Shown here piece after piece: positions 1-8,772 of a stretch of 38,521 nt of DNA; positions within the stretch are counted from its first letter, which is position 1, and every line of letters begins with the position of its first letter. The notes beneath the pieces were generated by a model. That model ran no database searches. It had not been told where the DNA came from and saw only the letters and a list, made by a program, of their open reading frames with translations. The stretch covers positions 1-38,521 of the forward strand of contig JBFKFP010000007.1 of NCBI GenBank assembly GCA_041618535.1, in the 5' to 3' direction. A program made the position numbers and the translations under genes. This DNA is from SHLJ01 sp041618535 (GTDB lineage Bacteria > Bacteroidota > Bacteroidia > Flavobacteriales > Flavobacteriaceae).

Positions 1-44
1 AACGCTCAAAAATATAAAATATAGGAGTGGTGGCAGGGATTTGC

Positions 45-542
45 TCAGAAGTTTAACACCCCTTTAGCATTTTCTTTTGTCAGGATAAAACTTTTCATTT
101 TTCCACGGAATTTTGTGCGGATAATATTCTGCTGATCATCGAATAATTCGAACAACACCTTATTCGAAATCTCAACGGTATTGACTTCCTCAACGTTTTC
201 GATCTCGAGGTATACAAACATGATATCGTCTTCATACTCTTTGCCTATGAATACCAGGTTTTGAAGGCTGCCGTCTATTAAAATCTCGAATTTCTCCCTG
301 AGGTATTTTTCGGTGTAGAAATCGACCATGCTATCTTCGTTTTCAATCGCGAGGGTAATATCTTTATCATACCTTTCTCTTAAGAGCCTTTCAAAGTCAT
401 CGATAAAAATCCTGGAAATGACCTGGATCGATTTCTGATCCTCCACATGCTCAACCTGGGTGACGCTAACATAAAACTTATGCTTGCTCACCGACAATAC
501 CATCGGCAAGACGAAGAGGAGAACATAATTTTTAATCGACAT
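45..542 (-). CDS. DUF6702-like exported protein
   Basis: A 165-residue protein of unknown function. Residues 1-18 form a hydrophobic signal-like segment. The mature part begins with an HKFYVSVTQVEH motif and continues with QVISRIFIDDFERLL, which I associate from memory with the flavobacterial DUF6702 family. No catalytic motif is visible; the composition (alternating charged and hydrophobic strands) suggests a small beta-rich periplasmic or surface protein. The start is the only ATG before the signal segment. The downstream gene in transcription order lies outside the window; the upstream gene, 56 bases away on the same strand, is a carboxypeptidase-regulatory-domain protein, so the two are probably co-transcribed. 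The family name is recalled, not searched. Confidence 0.7.
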   Translation of the reverse strand: MSIKNYVLLFVLPMVLSVSKHKFYVSVTQVEHVEDQKSIQVISRIFIDDFERLLRERYDKDITLAIENEDSMVDFYTEKYLREKFEILIDGSLQNLVFIGKEYEDDIMFVYLEIENVEEVNTVEISNKVLFELFDDQQNIIRTKFRGKMKSFILTKENAKGVLNF

Positions 543-598
543 ATATTTTAGTTTTGAATCGAGCTTTCAATTTTGGTCAAAAAACGTTCCAAAGTTAA

Positions 599-1378
599 TC
601 AATCTCTTGATGAATTCAGGTTGGAGAGATAAGCGTTAAATTTCTCCCCCAGGAATTCCAATATCTCGATGTCTGATCGGCTCATACATCTAGACTCAAA
701 ATCCTCATCCTCTGCACAGAAGAGGAAAAACTCTTCATGATACATGGAATCAAGGGAATGTGTGGCAAAAAAATCTTCTGAAAGCCTGTCTTTAATAGAT
801 TTTATTAGAGTTGATTTTTTCTCCAGAAAGACTCGTTTTTTAAGCATTTTAGTCCTTCCCGTAATCGCATTAATCAAAGGCAGTATAGGTAAGGTGCCCG
901 GTTGGCCAATTCTCGCCTCTGCCAATCGCCTCTCGCTTTGAGTTAACGGGCGGCCGGTATATCCCGGAAGGCCAAGGTCATAAAAATCAATGGGCCGCGC
1001 AGTCTGAGAATTCTCAATATCAGAATCGAGTTTGCCGGTCAGGATCCGTCCTACAATCACCTCATCCAGAACATTTACATTCTCCTCCAGGAAGACGGTC
1101 ATCTCTCGTTCCTGGATATTCCTGAATGTTACAACATGAATTTTCCTGATATATCTTACCGAGGTAAATACCAGGGTGTCCTTATAACTTGCTGTTATTC
1201 TGAAATAGCCTTTATCATTTGTAGTGGTGAACAAATTGGAGGTTTGGTTGATCACATGAATGTTTTCAACGTCTCCATTCCCTAAAACACGTCCCGTTAT
1301 TTCCGCGGTCTGGGCCCGGCTGTCTACACATAATAGGACGATTGTAATGAACAGGTATTTCAATTTATTGGAATTCAC
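599..1378 (-). CDS. carboxypeptidase-like regulatory domain protein
   Basis: A 259-residue exported protein. Residues 1-22 are a signal peptide ending near DSRAQ. Residues 23-110 carry a CarboxypepD_reg-like (CNA-B-like) beta-sandwich: an EITGRVL opening, then NDKGYFRI, DTLVFTSV and a closing LDEVIVG, the same pattern found at the N-terminus of TonB-dependent receptors. Here no plug or barrel follows; the C-terminal half is a charged region of unknown fold with an acidic, cysteine-containing segment near residues 218-232 (CAEDEDFESRC). It probably acts in the periplasm or at the cell surface. It is first in a two-gene leftward unit with the DUF6702-like gene and diverges from pepE. Confidence 0.75.
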   Translation of the reverse strand: MNSNKLKYLFITIVLLCVDSRAQTAEITGRVLGNGDVENIHVINQTSNLFTTTNDKGYFRITASYKDTLVFTSVRYIRKIHVVTFRNIQEREMTVFLEENVNVLDEVIVGRILTGKLDSDIENSQTARPIDFYDLGLPGYTGRPLTQSERRLAEARIGQPGTLPILPLINAITGRTKMLKKRVFLEKKSTLIKSIKDRLSEDFFATHSLDSMYHEEFFLFCAEDEDFESRCMSRSDIEILEFLGEKFNAYLSNLNSSRD

Positions 1379-1469
1379 ATTTCAAGAACGTCATAAGTTT
1401 AGATTTTTTTTATACCGAACCACCTAATTCTTTGTTAAACCTTATTTGTAAATTTACTCAAACATTCCT

Positions 1470-2198
1470 ATGAAATCTATCATTTTAGCAAGTACATCAA
1501 CCGTTCACGGTAGTGATCACCTCGAATATCTTTTACCCAGCTTAGAGGTCTTTTTCAGGGAAGTTGAACAGATCTGTTTCATCCCGTACGCTAGACCAGG
1601 GGGCGTCTCCTTAGACGACTACACTAAAAAGGTTGGTGAGGCCTTCCAGAAAATCAACAAATCTGTTAGAGGCCTTCATACTTTCAACAACCCACTGGAA
1701 GGAATTCAATCGGCAAAGGGTTTTTTTACTGGAGGTGGTAATACATTCGTACTCCTGAAATCACTTTATGAGTCTGGGTTGATGGAAGCCCTTCGTGGGA
1801 AAATCTGCTCCGGCACACCCTATCTCGGCACCAGTGCAGGTAGTAATATCTGCGGGCAGTCCATCGGGACCACGAACGACATGCCAATTGTCTATCCTCC
1901 CACACATAACGGCTTGGGGTTGGTACCGTTCAATATAAATCCACATTATCTCGACCCGGATCCCGGCAGCACGCATATGGGTGAATCCCGGGAAACCAGG
2001 ATTGAGGAATTCCATGTTTTCAACATGACACCGGTTGTTGGATTAAGGGAGGGAAGCTTCCTCTTTGTCGGGGATGACAAAATTTCACTTGAGGGTCCGC
2101 ATTCCGCGAGGTTGTTCAGGGCAGGACAGGCACCCACCGAAATTGAGCCAGGACCATTTCCGGATTTTTCCGAACCAGGATCCTGGAATGAAATTTGA
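1470..2198 (+). CDS. pepE: dipeptidase E (peptidase family S51)
   Basis: A cytoplasmic serine peptidase of family S51 that cleaves Asp-Xaa dipeptides in its characterised members. The protein has 242 residues. The nucleophile is Ser122 in the elbow GTSAGS. Asp137 and His159 (in NPHY) lie at the same spacing as the Ser120-Asp135-His157 triad reported for the Salmonella enzyme. The FTGGGNTF segment near residue 86 is the usual substrate-loop glycine motif. It is the first gene of a rightward cluster with the M15 and M48 peptidases (15 and 34 base gaps), suggesting one transcript for peptide turnover. Cyanophycinase belongs to the same clan, but the short length and triad spacing favour PepE. 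Confidence 0.9.
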   Translation: MKSIILASTSTVHGSDHLEYLLPSLEVFFREVEQICFIPYARPGGVSLDDYTKKVGEAFQKINKSVRGLHTFNNPLEGIQSAKGFFTGGGNTFVLLKSLYESGLMEALRGKICSGTPYLGTSAGSNICGQSIGTTNDMPIVYPPTHNGLGLVPFNINPHYLDPDPGSTHMGESRETRIEEFHVFNMTPVVGLREGSFLFVGDDKISLEGPHSARLFRAGQAPTEIEPGPFPDFSEPGSWNEI

Positions 2199-2213
2199 TC
2201 CGGAAGAATTCCT

Positions 2214-2951
2214 ATGAGAAGAAGAAAATTCATTCAAACCGGACTTCAATTCGGAATCCTTATTTCCTCTGTTAACGGATTGGCATTGAACAAGTGGCTG
2301 CAGAATCCCTATGATGAGTTGATTGGGAAAGGAAAGCCTGATTTGGTTGGGGCCGACATCAAGTTCAGGAAAGAAACTTACGAGGCTTTCGTGAGCATGC
2401 GCGCAGAAGCCAGAAAAGCTGGATTGGACATCAGGGCAATCTCAGCTTACCGCAGTTTTTCCAGGCAAAAGCTGATCTGGGAACGCAAGTTTAAATCAAA
2501 TCTCAGGAAAGGACTGGGCCCGAGGGATAATATCAGTCAAATAATACAATACTCAACTATTCCGGGTACTTCAAGGCACCATTGGGGTACGGATATCGAT
2601 ATAATCGACGGCAAGCGTATGACAGAGGTTGCCCATCTCCTTTCTCCTTCCAATTTTGACGCGGGCCAACCGTTTTACGATCTTGGAAAGTGGCTTGGAG
2701 AACATGCGGCAGCCTACGATTTTCATCTTGTTTACACAGACGAACCTGGAAGAAAAGGATTTAAGTACGAACCCTGGCACTTTAGTTTTAAACCTTTATC
2801 GAAAAAATATCTCGGTCAGTTCCTTGAATTAAACCTGATCGAGATTCTCCAAAACGAACGATTTTCCGGGACAGAATTTTTTGATGCATCATTTATTGAG
2901 GCTTACCGTGAAGAACACATTTTGGACATCAATCCGGAATTACTCGTATGA
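2214..2951 (+). CDS. M15 family metallopeptidase (D-Ala-D-Ala carboxypeptidase type), Tat signal
   Basis: A 245-residue zinc peptidase of the VanY/M15 type, expected to trim D-Ala-D-Ala peptide stems of peptidoglycan in the periplasm. The zinc and catalytic motif SxHxxGxxxD is at residues 120-129 (Ser120, His122, Gly125, Asp129); the second motif EPWH supplies Glu186 and His189. The conserved AYRSFSRQ segment is at residues 78-85. The N-terminus begins RRRKFIQTG, a good twin-arginine signature (RRxF) followed by a hydrophobic stretch, so export by Tat is inferred. It lies 15 bases after pepE and 34 before the M48 gene. The precise substrate cannot be decided from sequence. Confidence 0.87.
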   Translation: MRRRKFIQTGLQFGILISSVNGLALNKWLQNPYDELIGKGKPDLVGADIKFRKETYEAFVSMRAEARKAGLDIRAISAYRSFSRQKLIWERKFKSNLRKGLGPRDNISQIIQYSTIPGTSRHHWGTDIDIIDGKRMTEVAHLLSPSNFDAGQPFYDLGKWLGEHAAAYDFHLVYTDEPGRKGFKYEPWHFSFKPLSKKYLGQFLELNLIEILQNERFSGTEFFDASFIEAYREEHILDINPELLV

Positions 2952-2985
2952 TATTTTCGTATTTTAGAATCCTGATACATTTCAA

Positions 2986-3759
2986 ATGATACGAGGAGGA
3001 AGAAAAGTCAAACTATTGATCGGGGCGGCAATCATCTTATTTGCAATAATAAAATATTGTGCCAGCGCCGAGGTCAATCCCTACACCGGAGAGAAGCAGC
3101 ATATAGCATTAACCGAGGAGCAGGAGATCGCCCTCGGAATTCAGGCTGCTCCGCAGATGGCGGCCCAGCACGGCGGATTATATCCGGACGAGAATTACCA
3201 GGCATTCGTTGACCAGGTGGGTGGCAAACTTGTAAACAACAGTATTGCGCGTGAGACCAACTACCAGTACGATTTTCATTTATTGGCAGATGCAGAGACC
3301 ATCAATGCCTTTGCGCTTCCGGGCGGACAGATCTTTATAACCTATGCCCTGTTTTCCAAGCTTGAGAACGAAGATCAGCTGGCAGGTGTTCTCGGTCATG
3401 AGATTGGCCATGTAATTGGACGGCACTCTGCCGAACGTATGGCAAAACAAGGGCTGACGCAGGGTATTATAAGCGGTGTTGCGGTTGGAGTTGATCCTAA
3501 CACCGCACAGGGAGCTGCTGCCATTGCTCAAATGCTGAATATGCAATATGGTCGCGATGATGAATTGCAGAGCGATGACCTGGGGGTAAGATTTATGCTA
3601 AAAGCCGGATATAATGCAGAAGAGATGATCGGCGTTATGGAAATCCTGAAAGAAGCGGCCGGTCCTAACCGGGTGCCTGAAAGGATGAGCACACATCCCG
3701 ATCCCGAAAATCGCATCGACAAAATAAGGGAGGCTATCGAAAAGTACAAAAATCTTTGA
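2986..3759 (+). CDS. M48 family metallopeptidase
   Basis: A 257-residue membrane- or periplasm-associated zinc peptidase. The active-site helix HEIGH lies at residues 138-142, with His138 and His142 as zinc ligands and Glu139 catalytic. Glu193 in DDELQSDDLG is the likely third ligand. The preceding FALPGGQIFI (residues 109-118) is characteristic of BepA/LoiP/OMA1-type M48 proteases, which act in envelope protein quality control. The N-terminus has a hydrophobic segment at residues 9-24. Cys25 follows, but the context IKYC is a poor lipobox, so lipidation is doubtful. It is the last gene of the peptidase cluster, with a terminator hairpin 22 bases after the stop. Confidence 0.88.
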   Translation: MIRGGRKVKLLIGAAIILFAIIKYCASAEVNPYTGEKQHIALTEEQEIALGIQAAPQMAAQHGGLYPDENYQAFVDQVGGKLVNNSIARETNYQYDFHLLADAETINAFALPGGQIFITYALFSKLENEDQLAGVLGHEIGHVIGRHSAERMAKQGLTQGIISGVAVGVDPNTAQGAAAIAQMLNMQYGRDDELQSDDLGVRFMLKAGYNAEEMIGVMEILKEAAGPNRVPERMSTHPDPENRIDKIREAIEKYKNL

Positions 3760-3780
3760 TCCCTGTTTAGATTGAATTGG

Positions 3781-3810
3781 AATCCTGCCATGAAGCAGGA
3801 TTTTGTTTTT
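3781..3810 (+). terminator. intrinsic terminator after the M48 peptidase gene
   Basis: An 8-bp perfect stem, AATCCTGC (3781-3788) with GCAGGATT (3795-3802), closes a six-base loop and is followed by TTGTTTTT. It ends the pepE-M15-M48 unit before gpmI. The T-tract also runs into the putative gpmI -7 box. Confidence 0.8.
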
Positions 3811-3817
3811 ATCTTTG
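3810..3817 (+). promoter_or_regulatory. putative -7 box for gpmI
   Basis: TATCTTTG fits the Bacteroidota -7 consensus TAnnTTTG and lies 16 bases before the gpmI start, immediately downstream of the previous terminator. No TTTG -33 element stands at a good spacing, so the call rests on the -7 box and on context. Confidence 0.35.
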
Positions 3818-3833
3818 AAATCATTTTAAGCCT

Positions 3834-5348
3834 ATGAACAAAAAAGTCATTTTAATGATATTGGATGGTTGGGGAAAATCTCCAGACCCTGAGGTCTCGG
3901 CCATCAATCATGCCAATACCGCTTATATTGATAGCCTATACGAAAAGTACCCGAATGCTAGCCTCAGAACTGATGGTTTGCATGTCGGCCTTCCAGAGGG
4001 ACAAATGGGCAACAGCGAAGTGGGACACATGAATCTCGGAGCGGGTCGGATCGTTTACCAGGACCTGGTCAAGATAAACCTGGCCGTTCAGAGCGATACC
4101 CTGAGAAATGAGGAAGTCATAAAAACCGCTTTTGAATATGCCAAACGAAATGACAAAGCGATACACCTGCTGGGATTGGTTAGCGATGGAGGGGTTCATT
4201 CTCATATCGATCACCTGTTTGGCCTGCTGACCGCTGCACATAAGAGCGACCTCAAAGATGTTTTTGTTCATGCATTTACAGATGGTCGCGATGTTGACCC
4301 GAAATCAGGTTATGGATTTATCTCTGAGCTGGAAGATCATATGGTTGCCACTACCGGAAAACTCGCCACGGTTACGGGACGCTATTATGCCATGGATCGA
4401 GACAAGCGCTGGGAACGTGTGAAACTCGCCTATGATGCCATAGTAAGGGGAATTGGGGAACAGTCGAAGGATGTTTTAAAGTCCATCCAATCAAGCTACC
4501 AGGAAGAAATTACAGATGAATTTATAAAACCTATTATCGCCACGCAGAATGGCAGACCAGTAGCCGTACTACAAGAAGGCGATGTTGTAATCTTTTTTAA
4601 TTTCCGCACAGACAGGGGGAGGCAGTTAACCCAGGCCCTTACCCAAACTGATTTTCATGAGCATAATATGCACACCCTTAAATTGCATTATGTCACTATG
4701 ACCAACTACGATGAAAGCTTTAAGGGAACTCATGTGGTTTACGGGAAGGAAAATTTAAACGATACCCTGGGAGAGGTGCTGTCAAAAGCAGGTAAAAAGC
4801 AGATCAGGATCGCGGAGACCGAAAAGTATCCTCATGTTACCTTTTTCTTCTCGGGAGGCAGGGAAGAACCCTTTCCTGGTGAGACACGCATTTTAAAGAA
4901 CTCACCCAAGGTCGCCACCTATGACCTTAAGCCCGAAATGAGCGCATTTGAAGTAAAAGACGCACTGGTTGATGAGTTGAAGAAAGAAGAAGTGCATTTT
5001 GTCTGCCTTAATTTTGTCAACGGCGATATGGTAGGCCATACAGGTGTTATGGCGGCGGCGATCAAGGCATGTGAGGCGGTTGATCAGTGCGTGAATGAGG
5101 TAGTCACTGCCGCACTTGATCATGGGTATTCCACCATTTTGATCGCTGATCATGGAAATTGTGACACGATGTACAACCCTGATGGAAGTCCGCATACTGC
5201 CCACACAACCAATCCTGTGCCGATAATCCTTATCGATCCGGATATTAAATCGGTCAAGGATGGTATCTTAGGAGATATTGCACCGACGATTTTGAAAATG
5301 ATGGGATTGGAAAAACCTGAAGCAATGACAAGAGACGCCTTAATCTGA
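3834..5348 (+). CDS. gpmI: 2,3-bisphosphoglycerate-independent phosphoglycerate mutase
   Basis: Interconverts 3- and 2-phosphoglycerate in glycolysis and gluconeogenesis, using two Mn2+ ions and a phosphoserine intermediate. The protein has 504 residues, the normal family length. Metal-binding Asp11 is in LDGWG near the N-terminus; the nucleophile is Ser61 in GQMGNSEVGH. Phosphatase-domain motifs appear as FTDGRDVDP (substrate-binding domain), FNFRTDRGRQL, FVNGDMVGHTG and ADHGNCD with the HTAHTTNPVP segment near the C-terminus. It probably opens the unit gpmI-HAD-map-methyltransferase; the next gene starts 8 bases after its stop. Confidence 0.97.
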   Translation: MNKKVILMILDGWGKSPDPEVSAINHANTAYIDSLYEKYPNASLRTDGLHVGLPEGQMGNSEVGHMNLGAGRIVYQDLVKINLAVQSDTLRNEEVIKTAFEYAKRNDKAIHLLGLVSDGGVHSHIDHLFGLLTAAHKSDLKDVFVHAFTDGRDVDPKSGYGFISELEDHMVATTGKLATVTGRYYAMDRDKRWERVKLAYDAIVRGIGEQSKDVLKSIQSSYQEEITDEFIKPIIATQNGRPVAVLQEGDVVIFFNFRTDRGRQLTQALTQTDFHEHNMHTLKLHYVTMTNYDESFKGTHVVYGKENLNDTLGEVLSKAGKKQIRIAETEKYPHVTFFFSGGREEPFPGETRILKNSPKVATYDLKPEMSAFEVKDALVDELKKEEVHFVCLNFVNGDMVGHTGVMAAAIKACEAVDQCVNEVVTAALDHGYSTILIADHGNCDTMYNPDGSPHTAHTTNPVPIILIDPDIKSVKDGILGDIAPTILKMMGLEKPEAMTRDALI

Positions 5349-5356
5349 GCTATAGA

Positions 5357-5767
5357 ATGAATTTGCACAATACTCTTACCATAGCGGTCGATTTTGACGG
5401 TACTATCGTTGAAAATGCCTATCCGCGAATTGGCAAACCCAGGATCTTTGCCTTTGAAACTTTGCGTAAATTGAACGAAGAGGGCCACCGACTTATATTG
5501 TGGACATACAGGCATGGTGACAGGCTGGAAGAAGCAGTGGAGTTCTGTAAAGAAAACGGGGTGGAATTCTATGCTGTCAATAAAAGTTTCCCCGAAGAGC
5601 GATTCGACGATGGCCAGAGCCGAAAAATACTGGCTGATATCTTTATCGACGACCGGAATATTGGTGGAGTTTACGGATGGGGAGAAGTGTACCAGATGCT
5701 AACAAATTCCGAGCTTCCTTTTGGTAAAAAAAAGAAAAAGGGATTGTTTGGATTCCTCAGGAAGTAA
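5357..5767 (+). CDS. small HAD-superfamily phosphatase (BT0820-like)
   Basis: A 136-residue HAD hydrolase lacking a large cap domain. Motif I is DFDGTI with nucleophile Asp12 and acid-base Asp14; a later FIDDRNIGG carries the motif IV acidic pair. TYRHGDRLEEAVEFCKENG resembles the structure-characterised Bacteroides BT0820 group. The C-terminus is strongly basic (KKKKKKG). The substrate is unknown. It starts 8 bases after gpmI, so transcriptional coupling is likely. Confidence 0.8.
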   Translation: MNLHNTLTIAVDFDGTIVENAYPRIGKPRIFAFETLRKLNEEGHRLILWTYRHGDRLEEAVEFCKENGVEFYAVNKSFPEERFDDGQSRKILADIFIDDRNIGGVYGWGEVYQMLTNSELPFGKKKKKGLFGFLRK

Positions 5768-5793
5768 GACTTAAGCTGTCTCTTATTATTGGT

Positions 5794-5801
5794 TATCTTT
5801 G
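5794..5801 (+). promoter_or_regulatory. putative -7 box upstream of map
   Basis: TATCTTTG matches TAnnTTTG 16 bases before the map start, the same sequence and spacing as in front of gpmI. No convincing -33 element is visible, so this may be a secondary promoter inside the gpmI unit. Confidence 0.35.
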
Positions 5802-5817
5802 CTGAAAAATTATTTTA

Positions 5818-6636
5818 ATGATCATTCCGAAGTCGAGAGAAGAAATTGAGCTCATGCGCCAGAGTGCCTTGATCGTGTCACGTACACTGGGCATGTTGGC
5901 GGCTGAGATTAAACCAGGTGTATCAACTCTTGAACTCGATAAATTGGCTGAAGAATTTATCCGGGACCAGGGGGCTGTTCCTGGCTTCCTTGGACTATAC
6001 GATTTTCCAAATACCCTTTGTGTGAGTCCGAATGAACAGGTAGTTCATGGTATTCCGAATAAATCCCCTTTAAAGGAAGGTGATATCATCTCGATCGATT
6101 GTGGCGCAATTAAAAATGATTTCTATGGAGATCATGCCTATACTTTTCCCGTGGGTGAAATAAGCCCGGAGACAGAAAAACTATTGGAGGTTACGAAGGA
6201 ATCCCTTTATATAGGCATACGTGAATTTAAGTCTGGCAACCGGGTTGGCGATGTAGGTTTTGCTATTCAGCAGCATTGCGAATCACATGGCTACGGAGTG
6301 GTTAGAGAACTGGTTGGTCACGGCCTTGGCCGGAGTATGCATGAGGACCCTGAGATGCCCAATTATGGCCGGCGGGGAAGAGGGAAGAAATTTGTTGAAG
6401 GAATGGTTGTTGCCATTGAACCCATGATAAACATGGGAACCAAACGCATTCGGCAACATACCGACGGCTGGACTATAACCACCCTTGACAATCAACCCAG
6501 TGCCCATTTCGAACATGATGTAGCACTTGTGGATGGTAAACCTGAATTGCTTTCTACTTTCGCTTATATTTATGAAGCCCTTGGTATCGAAAGCGATGAG
6601 GAGAATGAATTTCGCAAGCTCGCCATAGAATTATAA
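5818..6636 (+). CDS. map: type I methionine aminopeptidase
   Basis: Removes the initiator methionine from nascent proteins in the cytoplasm. The protein has 272 residues. The five metal ligands of the pita-bread fold are present: Asp94 (ISIDCG), Asp105 (GDHA), His168 (GHGLG), Glu201 (IEPM) and Glu232 (FEHDV). The substrate histidine is likely His77 in VVHGIP. There is no N-terminal zinc-finger or SH3-binding extension, as expected of a bacterial type Ia enzyme. The methyltransferase gene follows after 10 bases. Confidence 0.97.
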   Translation: MIIPKSREEIELMRQSALIVSRTLGMLAAEIKPGVSTLELDKLAEEFIRDQGAVPGFLGLYDFPNTLCVSPNEQVVHGIPNKSPLKEGDIISIDCGAIKNDFYGDHAYTFPVGEISPETEKLLEVTKESLYIGIREFKSGNRVGDVGFAIQQHCESHGYGVVRELVGHGLGRSMHEDPEMPNYGRRGRGKKFVEGMVVAIEPMINMGTKRIRQHTDGWTITTLDNQPSAHFEHDVALVDGKPELLSTFAYIYEALGIESDEENEFRKLAIEL

Positions 6637-6646
6637 TTCATCAGCA

Positions 6647-7411
6647 TTGAAAAGCATTTACAGGTTTTTGCTAAACAACATTCCGAGACCTCTGCTGATC
6701 AGGATGAGTTATCTTGTGAGACCCCTGACAATGCTGGCTCTGAAAGGTGACCGTTATACAGATCCCCTTGACAATAGGTCATTTAAAACCTTTCTTCCTT
6801 ACGGACATAATAAAACACGGGAGAACGTGTTGTCACCGAGCACCCTTTCGCTCGAACGCCACCGCTTATTGTGGTTATACCTGAAGGAAAAAACCGATTT
6901 CTTCATCGCCCCGCTTAAGGTACTTCACTTCGCTCCCGAACAGGCTTTTTATAAGCGCTTCAGAAAACTTAAAAACCTGGAGTATACCACAACAGATCTG
7001 AATTCCCCTTTGGCCGATGTGAAAGCAGACATATGTAATTTGCCCTTTAAGGACAACAGTTACGACTTTATAATTTGCAATCATGTTCTTGAGCATATAC
7101 CCGACGATGCCAAAGCCATGAGTGAACTATACAGGATCCTCAAACCGGGAGGAACGGCCATCCTGCAGATTCCTCAGGACATGGATCGGGAAGAGACCTA
7201 CGAAGATTTTAATATCACTGATCCCAAAGAGCGAGAAAAACATTTCGGACAATACGATCATGTAAGGGTTTACGGCCTGGATTATTTCGACAGGTTAAGA
7301 TCTGCAGGGTTTAAAGTTGAGGAAGTTGATTTTACCTCTGAGCTGACCGATGAGGAAATAGAACGTTTCAGGTTAGCAAAAGGAGAGATCATTCCGGTTG
7401 TGAGAAAGTGA
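6647..7411 (+). CDS. class I SAM-dependent methyltransferase
   Basis: A 254-residue methyltransferase of unknown substrate. The SAM-binding Rossmann core spans about residues 88-185: LHFAPEQAF (an unusual motif I), YTTTDLN (acidic end of beta2), ADICNLPFKDNSYDFIICNHVLEHIPD (motifs III-IV, residues 127-153) and LKPGGTAILQIP. The start taken is TTG at 6647, ten bases after map; the first in-frame ATG is Met20, which would shorten the N-terminal basic hydrophobic segment. The stop codon directly abuts the stop of the convergent apbE gene with no base between. Lipid, quinone or sugar methylation cannot be distinguished from sequence. Confidence 0.82.
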   Translation: MKSIYRFLLNNIPRPLLIRMSYLVRPLTMLALKGDRYTDPLDNRSFKTFLPYGHNKTRENVLSPSTLSLERHRLLWLYLKEKTDFFIAPLKVLHFAPEQAFYKRFRKLKNLEYTTTDLNSPLADVKADICNLPFKDNSYDFIICNHVLEHIPDDAKAMSELYRILKPGGTAILQIPQDMDREETYEDFNITDPKEREKHFGQYDHVRVYGLDYFDRLRSAGFKVEEVDFTSELTDEEIERFRLAKGEIIPVVRK

Positions 7412-8386
7412 TCAGTCTTCCGGGAAACGGTTGATATTTATCGTTTCTAATTCCCCTACTTCATTTTCAATTATCATTAAAGCGCTCAACTCGGGCTTAT
7501 CTGATAAAAATTGCCGTGCTTTCTCAATTCCCATAGCCTGAAGAGCAGTAGCGTAGGCATCTGCCGCCATACAGTTTTCAGCTAAGACCGATACACTTAA
7601 AATATTGGTTCGGCTTGGATACCCTGATCTGGTATCTATTATATGTGCATATCTGTTCCCTGATGAATCGGTCTTGAATTTTCGATAGGTTCCCGAAGTA
7701 GCCATAGATCCCTCACCGAGGGAAACCTTGCTGAAAATTGACTGGGAACCATCAAAATTAGGCCTGTCGATCCCGACCAGCCAAGTGGAATTTCTCTCTT
7801 TATTCATTCCCCTGCTCCTGATCTCTCCTCCTATTTCAACCAGGTAATTCATCACGCCTTTCGACTCAAGGAACTCGCCTATGACATCTACGGCATAGCC
7901 CTTGGCAATGGCGTTAAAATCGAGATAAGTAGAATCAGGTTTTATGATCATATCATCCTTCAGTTGAACTTTGTTCAACCCGACTGACGACATAAGTTTT
8001 TTGATTTTCAAACTGTCCAGAGCTTCTATTTGGCCTTCCGGTCCGAAATCCCAGGCGTTTACTACAGCTCCTATGGTGGGGTCAAATACCCCTCCGGTCT
8101 CTTCAAAAATCCTTCTGGACGTATTGAATACACGAATAAAATGCCGATCGACGGCGAGCTGCTCCCCACGGTTAATCCTTGAGATATCCGAATCAGGAAG
8201 GTATGTTGAGAGCGATTGATTAATCTGCTCGAAAATATCAATGAATGATTCCTGGTGGTCGGTTTCTGAAAAATATATAACCCCGTAGGTTGTACCGAAA
8301 ACTGCTCCGGCATTTTTGACTATTGAGTGCTCTTCTGAACAACCGAAAAGGAGGATTGCAAGCAGTAAGGAGATAAAAGATCGCAT
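7412..8386 (-). CDS. apbE: FAD:protein FMN transferase
   Basis: Transfers FMN from FAD onto Thr residues of target proteins; in bacteria with Nqr it flavinylates NqrB and NqrC. The protein has 324 residues with a lipoprotein signal, Cys16 in the lipobox LFGC, so it is anchored in the envelope facing the periplasm. ApbE features are FGTTYGVIYF, STYLPDSDISRIN, FDPTIGAVVNAWDFG, DFNAIAKGYAVDVIGE (flavin and Mg site) and SGTYRKF with HIIDTRSG near the C-terminus. Its ATG overlaps the upstream stop by one base (TGATG), implying translational coupling to the small NqrF-labelled gene downstream of nqrA-F. Confidence 0.95.
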   Translation of the reverse strand: MRSFISLLLAILLFGCSEEHSIVKNAGAVFGTTYGVIYFSETDHQESFIDIFEQINQSLSTYLPDSDISRINRGEQLAVDRHFIRVFNTSRRIFEETGGVFDPTIGAVVNAWDFGPEGQIEALDSLKIKKLMSSVGLNKVQLKDDMIIKPDSTYLDFNAIAKGYAVDVIGEFLESKGVMNYLVEIGGEIRSRGMNKERNSTWLVGIDRPNFDGSQSIFSKVSLGEGSMATSGTYRKFKTDSSGNRYAHIIDTRSGYPSRTNILSVSVLAENCMAADAYATALQAMGIEKARQFLSDKPELSALMIIENEVGELETININRFPED

Positions 8387-8763
8387 CAGTTTAAATGACT
8401 TTCGATGACCTGAAGCCCGTTGTACTCAATCAGGTATTCCTCGTTTAAATAGACGGGCAGTTCTTCACCTTCAGGATTACCAAGTCCCACGCCGGCATAC
8501 AGGACACGGGCATCATGCTCACGCGCGTGCTGTTTGAAGGTTTCCATCCAGACCACATCATAGTTATTCGGGTTTTCCGGGAGCAATACTGCTTTCACGA
8601 TTACAAAGAAATACTGCTTGTTCTTGTCCATGCAAACAAACTGCGGATGCTTTTTCAGTTTGCTGTTAACAGCGATAAACTCAAAGCCCCGTTTCTCCAG
8701 CTCCTTGCCCACATGATTCATGGCAAGGTTATGCAATTCCTGTTTGTTTAATGGTCTGCTCAT
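8386..8763 (-). CDS. small conserved protein between nqrF and apbE
   Basis: A 125-residue soluble protein starting MSRPLNKQEL. I chose the ATG at 8763 because the longer reading opens on TTG inside a terminator hairpin. From memory, homologues in flavobacterial genomes are labelled NADH-quinone reductase subunit F, but nothing of NqrF is present: no ferredoxin cysteines, no RxYS flavin motif and no CGPP. The visible pattern is a mixed alpha/beta domain with HPQFVCMDKNKQYFFVIVKA and NYDVVWMETFKQHAREHDARVLYAGVG, which reminds me of nuclease-like or NERD-like core folds, without clear catalytic residues. Its position and TGATG coupling to apbE suggest a link to Nqr maturation, but this is inference. 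Confidence 0.72.
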   Translation of the reverse strand: MSRPLNKQELHNLAMNHVGKELEKRGFEFIAVNSKLKKHPQFVCMDKNKQYFFVIVKAVLLPENPNNYDVVWMETFKQHAREHDARVLYAGVGLGNPEGEELPVYLNEEYLIEYNGLQVIESHLN

Positions 8764-8772
8764 ATCATAATA

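Noticed and set aside
3061..3069. Lipobox in the M48 peptidase at Cys25
   Set aside because: The context IKYC has Lys and Tyr where small or aliphatic residues are needed, so lipidation is not supported.
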